Source: Peribacillus simplex
GTDB lineage: Bacteria; Bacillota; Bacilli; Bacillales; DSM-1321
Direction: 5' to 3'
NCBI RefSeq assembly: GCF_001542915.1
Contig: NZ_LNNH01000012.1
Span: 393,582 to 457,581, forward strand
Length of the DNA stretch: 64,000 bases
In this document: positions 63,141-64,000 of the stretch, piece after piece
How positions within the stretch are numbered: the stretch's first letter is position 1
Layout of the letters: the number at the start of each line of letters is the position of its first letter
Program-made: the position numbers and the translations under genes
The notes under the pieces: model-generated
The model's input: only the letters and a program-made list of their open reading frames with translations
What the model was told of the DNA's origin: nothing
Databases searched by the model: none

Positions 63141-64000
63141 CTATCTCTTTCGGATCTTTTCGATTTCTTCAGCTATGAATTGTACCTGAGGCCCGACAAT
63201 GACTTGTATGCTTTGGGGACCGACAACATTGATTCCGGCAATGCCAGTCGATTTGATTTTGCTTTGATCGACCGCTTCCATATCCTCCACTTCAACTCGT
63301 AACCGGGTAACGCAGTTATCGACAGAAACTACATTGGCGTCCCCACCCAGCCCCTCGTAAATAGCTGAAGCGATCCTGAAAAATTTCCATTCATTCTCGT
63401 TGTACTCGATCGCCCCACTGTCCGCTTGGGCCTCTTCTTCTCCATCCCGTTCTTCTCGGTCATCTTCTCTGCCAGGGGTCATTAAATTGAACTTGGCGAT
63501 TAAAAAGCGAAATAAGAAATAGTAGATGACAGCAAAAGCAAGGCCTTGAAGGAGCAGCATATAAGGTTCATTTGCCAGTGGCAATCTTGAGCTTAAAACG
63601 AAATCAATAAATCCTGCGCTAAATCCAAATCCTGCTGTCCAGTGGAACGTTGCGGCAATCGCCAATGAAATTCCGGTTAATAAGGCGTGCACCACAAATA
63701 GGCCAGGCGCAACGAACATGAAGGCAAATTCCAATGGTTCTGTAACTCCAGTAAAAAACGATGCGAATCCTGCGGCAAGCATCAAGGAAGCCACTTGTTT
63801 CTTTTTCTTGGAATTAGCCGAATGGTACATCGCAAGCGCCGCTGCGGGCAAGCCGAACATCATGACGGGAAAGAAGCCGGCTTGGTACATGCCTGTCGTC
63901 CCCTTTGTCCCTGTCCCCGCCCAGAAATTGCCGATATCGTTAAGTCCGATCACATCAAACCAAAATACGGAGTTTAACGCATGATGCAGTCCTGTTGGAA
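63141..64000 (-). CDS. PTS IICB transporter, N-acetylglucosamine/glucose type (5' end outside window)
   Basis: The frame is open to the window edge, so only the C-terminal 286 residues are seen. The IIC part has TGLHHALNSVFWFDVIGLND and FTGVTEPLEFAFMFVAPGLF, typical of the glucose/GlcNAc family. A charged linker follows, then a IIB domain with the phosphorylated cysteine in SVDNCVTRLRVEV. No IIA domain follows, so the phosphate would come from a separate IIA. LNSVFWFD and DIGNFW suggest a GlcNAc-type (NagP) protein. Confidence 0.88.
   Translation of the reverse strand, partial: PTGLHHALNSVFWFDVIGLNDIGNFWAGTGTKGTTGMYQAGFFPVMMFGLPAAALAMYHSANSKKKKQVASLMLAAGFASFFTGVTEPLEFAFMFVAPGLFVVHALLTGISLAIAATFHWTAGFGFSAGFIDFVLSSRLPLANEPYMLLLQGLAFAVIYYFLFRFLIAKFNLMTPGREDDREERDGEEEAQADSGAIEYNENEWKFFRIASAIYEGLGGDANVVSVDNCVTRLRVEVEDMEAVDQSKIKSTGIAGINVVGPQSIQVIVGPQVQFIAEEIEKIRKR

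Overview
The window looks like a chromosomal segment of an aerobic, endospore-forming member of the Bacillaceae. A Peribacillus / Bacillus simplex-type organism is my guess; no rRNA or marker gene is present to settle it. The reasons are AAGGAGG-type ribosome binding sites with frequent TTG and GTG starts, moderate GC, two spore germinant-receptor operons, and gene sets laid out as in Bacillus subtilis (yngJ-E, cysJI with cysL, nadE, iolW, a ythAB-type bd oxidase).

Layout. 1-0.4 kb: the 3' end of an IS1182-like transposase. 0.5-5 kb: small proteins of unknown function, including a 38-residue cysteine-rich protein and an orphan YwqH-like protein, then a serine beta-lactamase-like hydrolase. 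5.1-8.9 kb: an NAD salvage operon (Nudix/NrtR-like regulator, pncA, pncB, nadE) with a perfect palindrome over its promoter. 9-17.6 kb: the yngJ-I-H-HB-G-F-E leucine / branched acyl-CoA degradation operon with a TetR regulator whose start codon is abnormal. 17.7-21 kb: a cytochrome bd-type oxidase and a secreted protein. 21.3-22.8 kb: a flavin amine oxidase. 23.2-30.7 kb: two complete, divergently transcribed gerA-gerB-gerC operons, one ending at an IS remnant. 30.8-35.6 kb: cysI and cysJ facing the LysR activator cysL.

35.8-49.8 kb is the most distinctive region, an aromatic-catabolism cluster. It encodes a Rieske ring-hydroxylating dioxygenase (alpha and beta), a dihydrodiol-type dehydrogenase, an aspartate-dehydrogenase-like protein, an aldehyde dehydrogenase, a ThDP-dependent decarboxylase-like enzyme, an SDR that lacks the Tyr-Lys active site, an extradiol-type VOC dioxygenase, a cupin, an IclR regulator, an alpha/beta hydrolase and an MFS importer, plus a decayed VOC gene at the tail. 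A shared 18-bp inverted-repeat motif follows the sigma-A-like promoters of the cupin and of the MFS gene and is a good candidate for the IclR operator.

50.6-56.7 kb is a six-gene operon for (N-acyl-)glucosaminate or a similar amino sugar acid: amidohydrolase, DgaE-like ammonia-lyase, DgaF-like aldolase, PfkB kinase, GntR regulator and GntP permease. Its promoter region carries a cre-like site. 57.4-61 kb: an acyl-CoA synthetase, and a MarR regulator facing an MFS efflux pump. 61.2-64 kb: an IolW-like dehydrogenase, a DUF1801 protein, and the 3' part of an N-acetylglucosamine-type PTS IICB transporter running off the window. No tRNA, rRNA or CRISPR array was seen.
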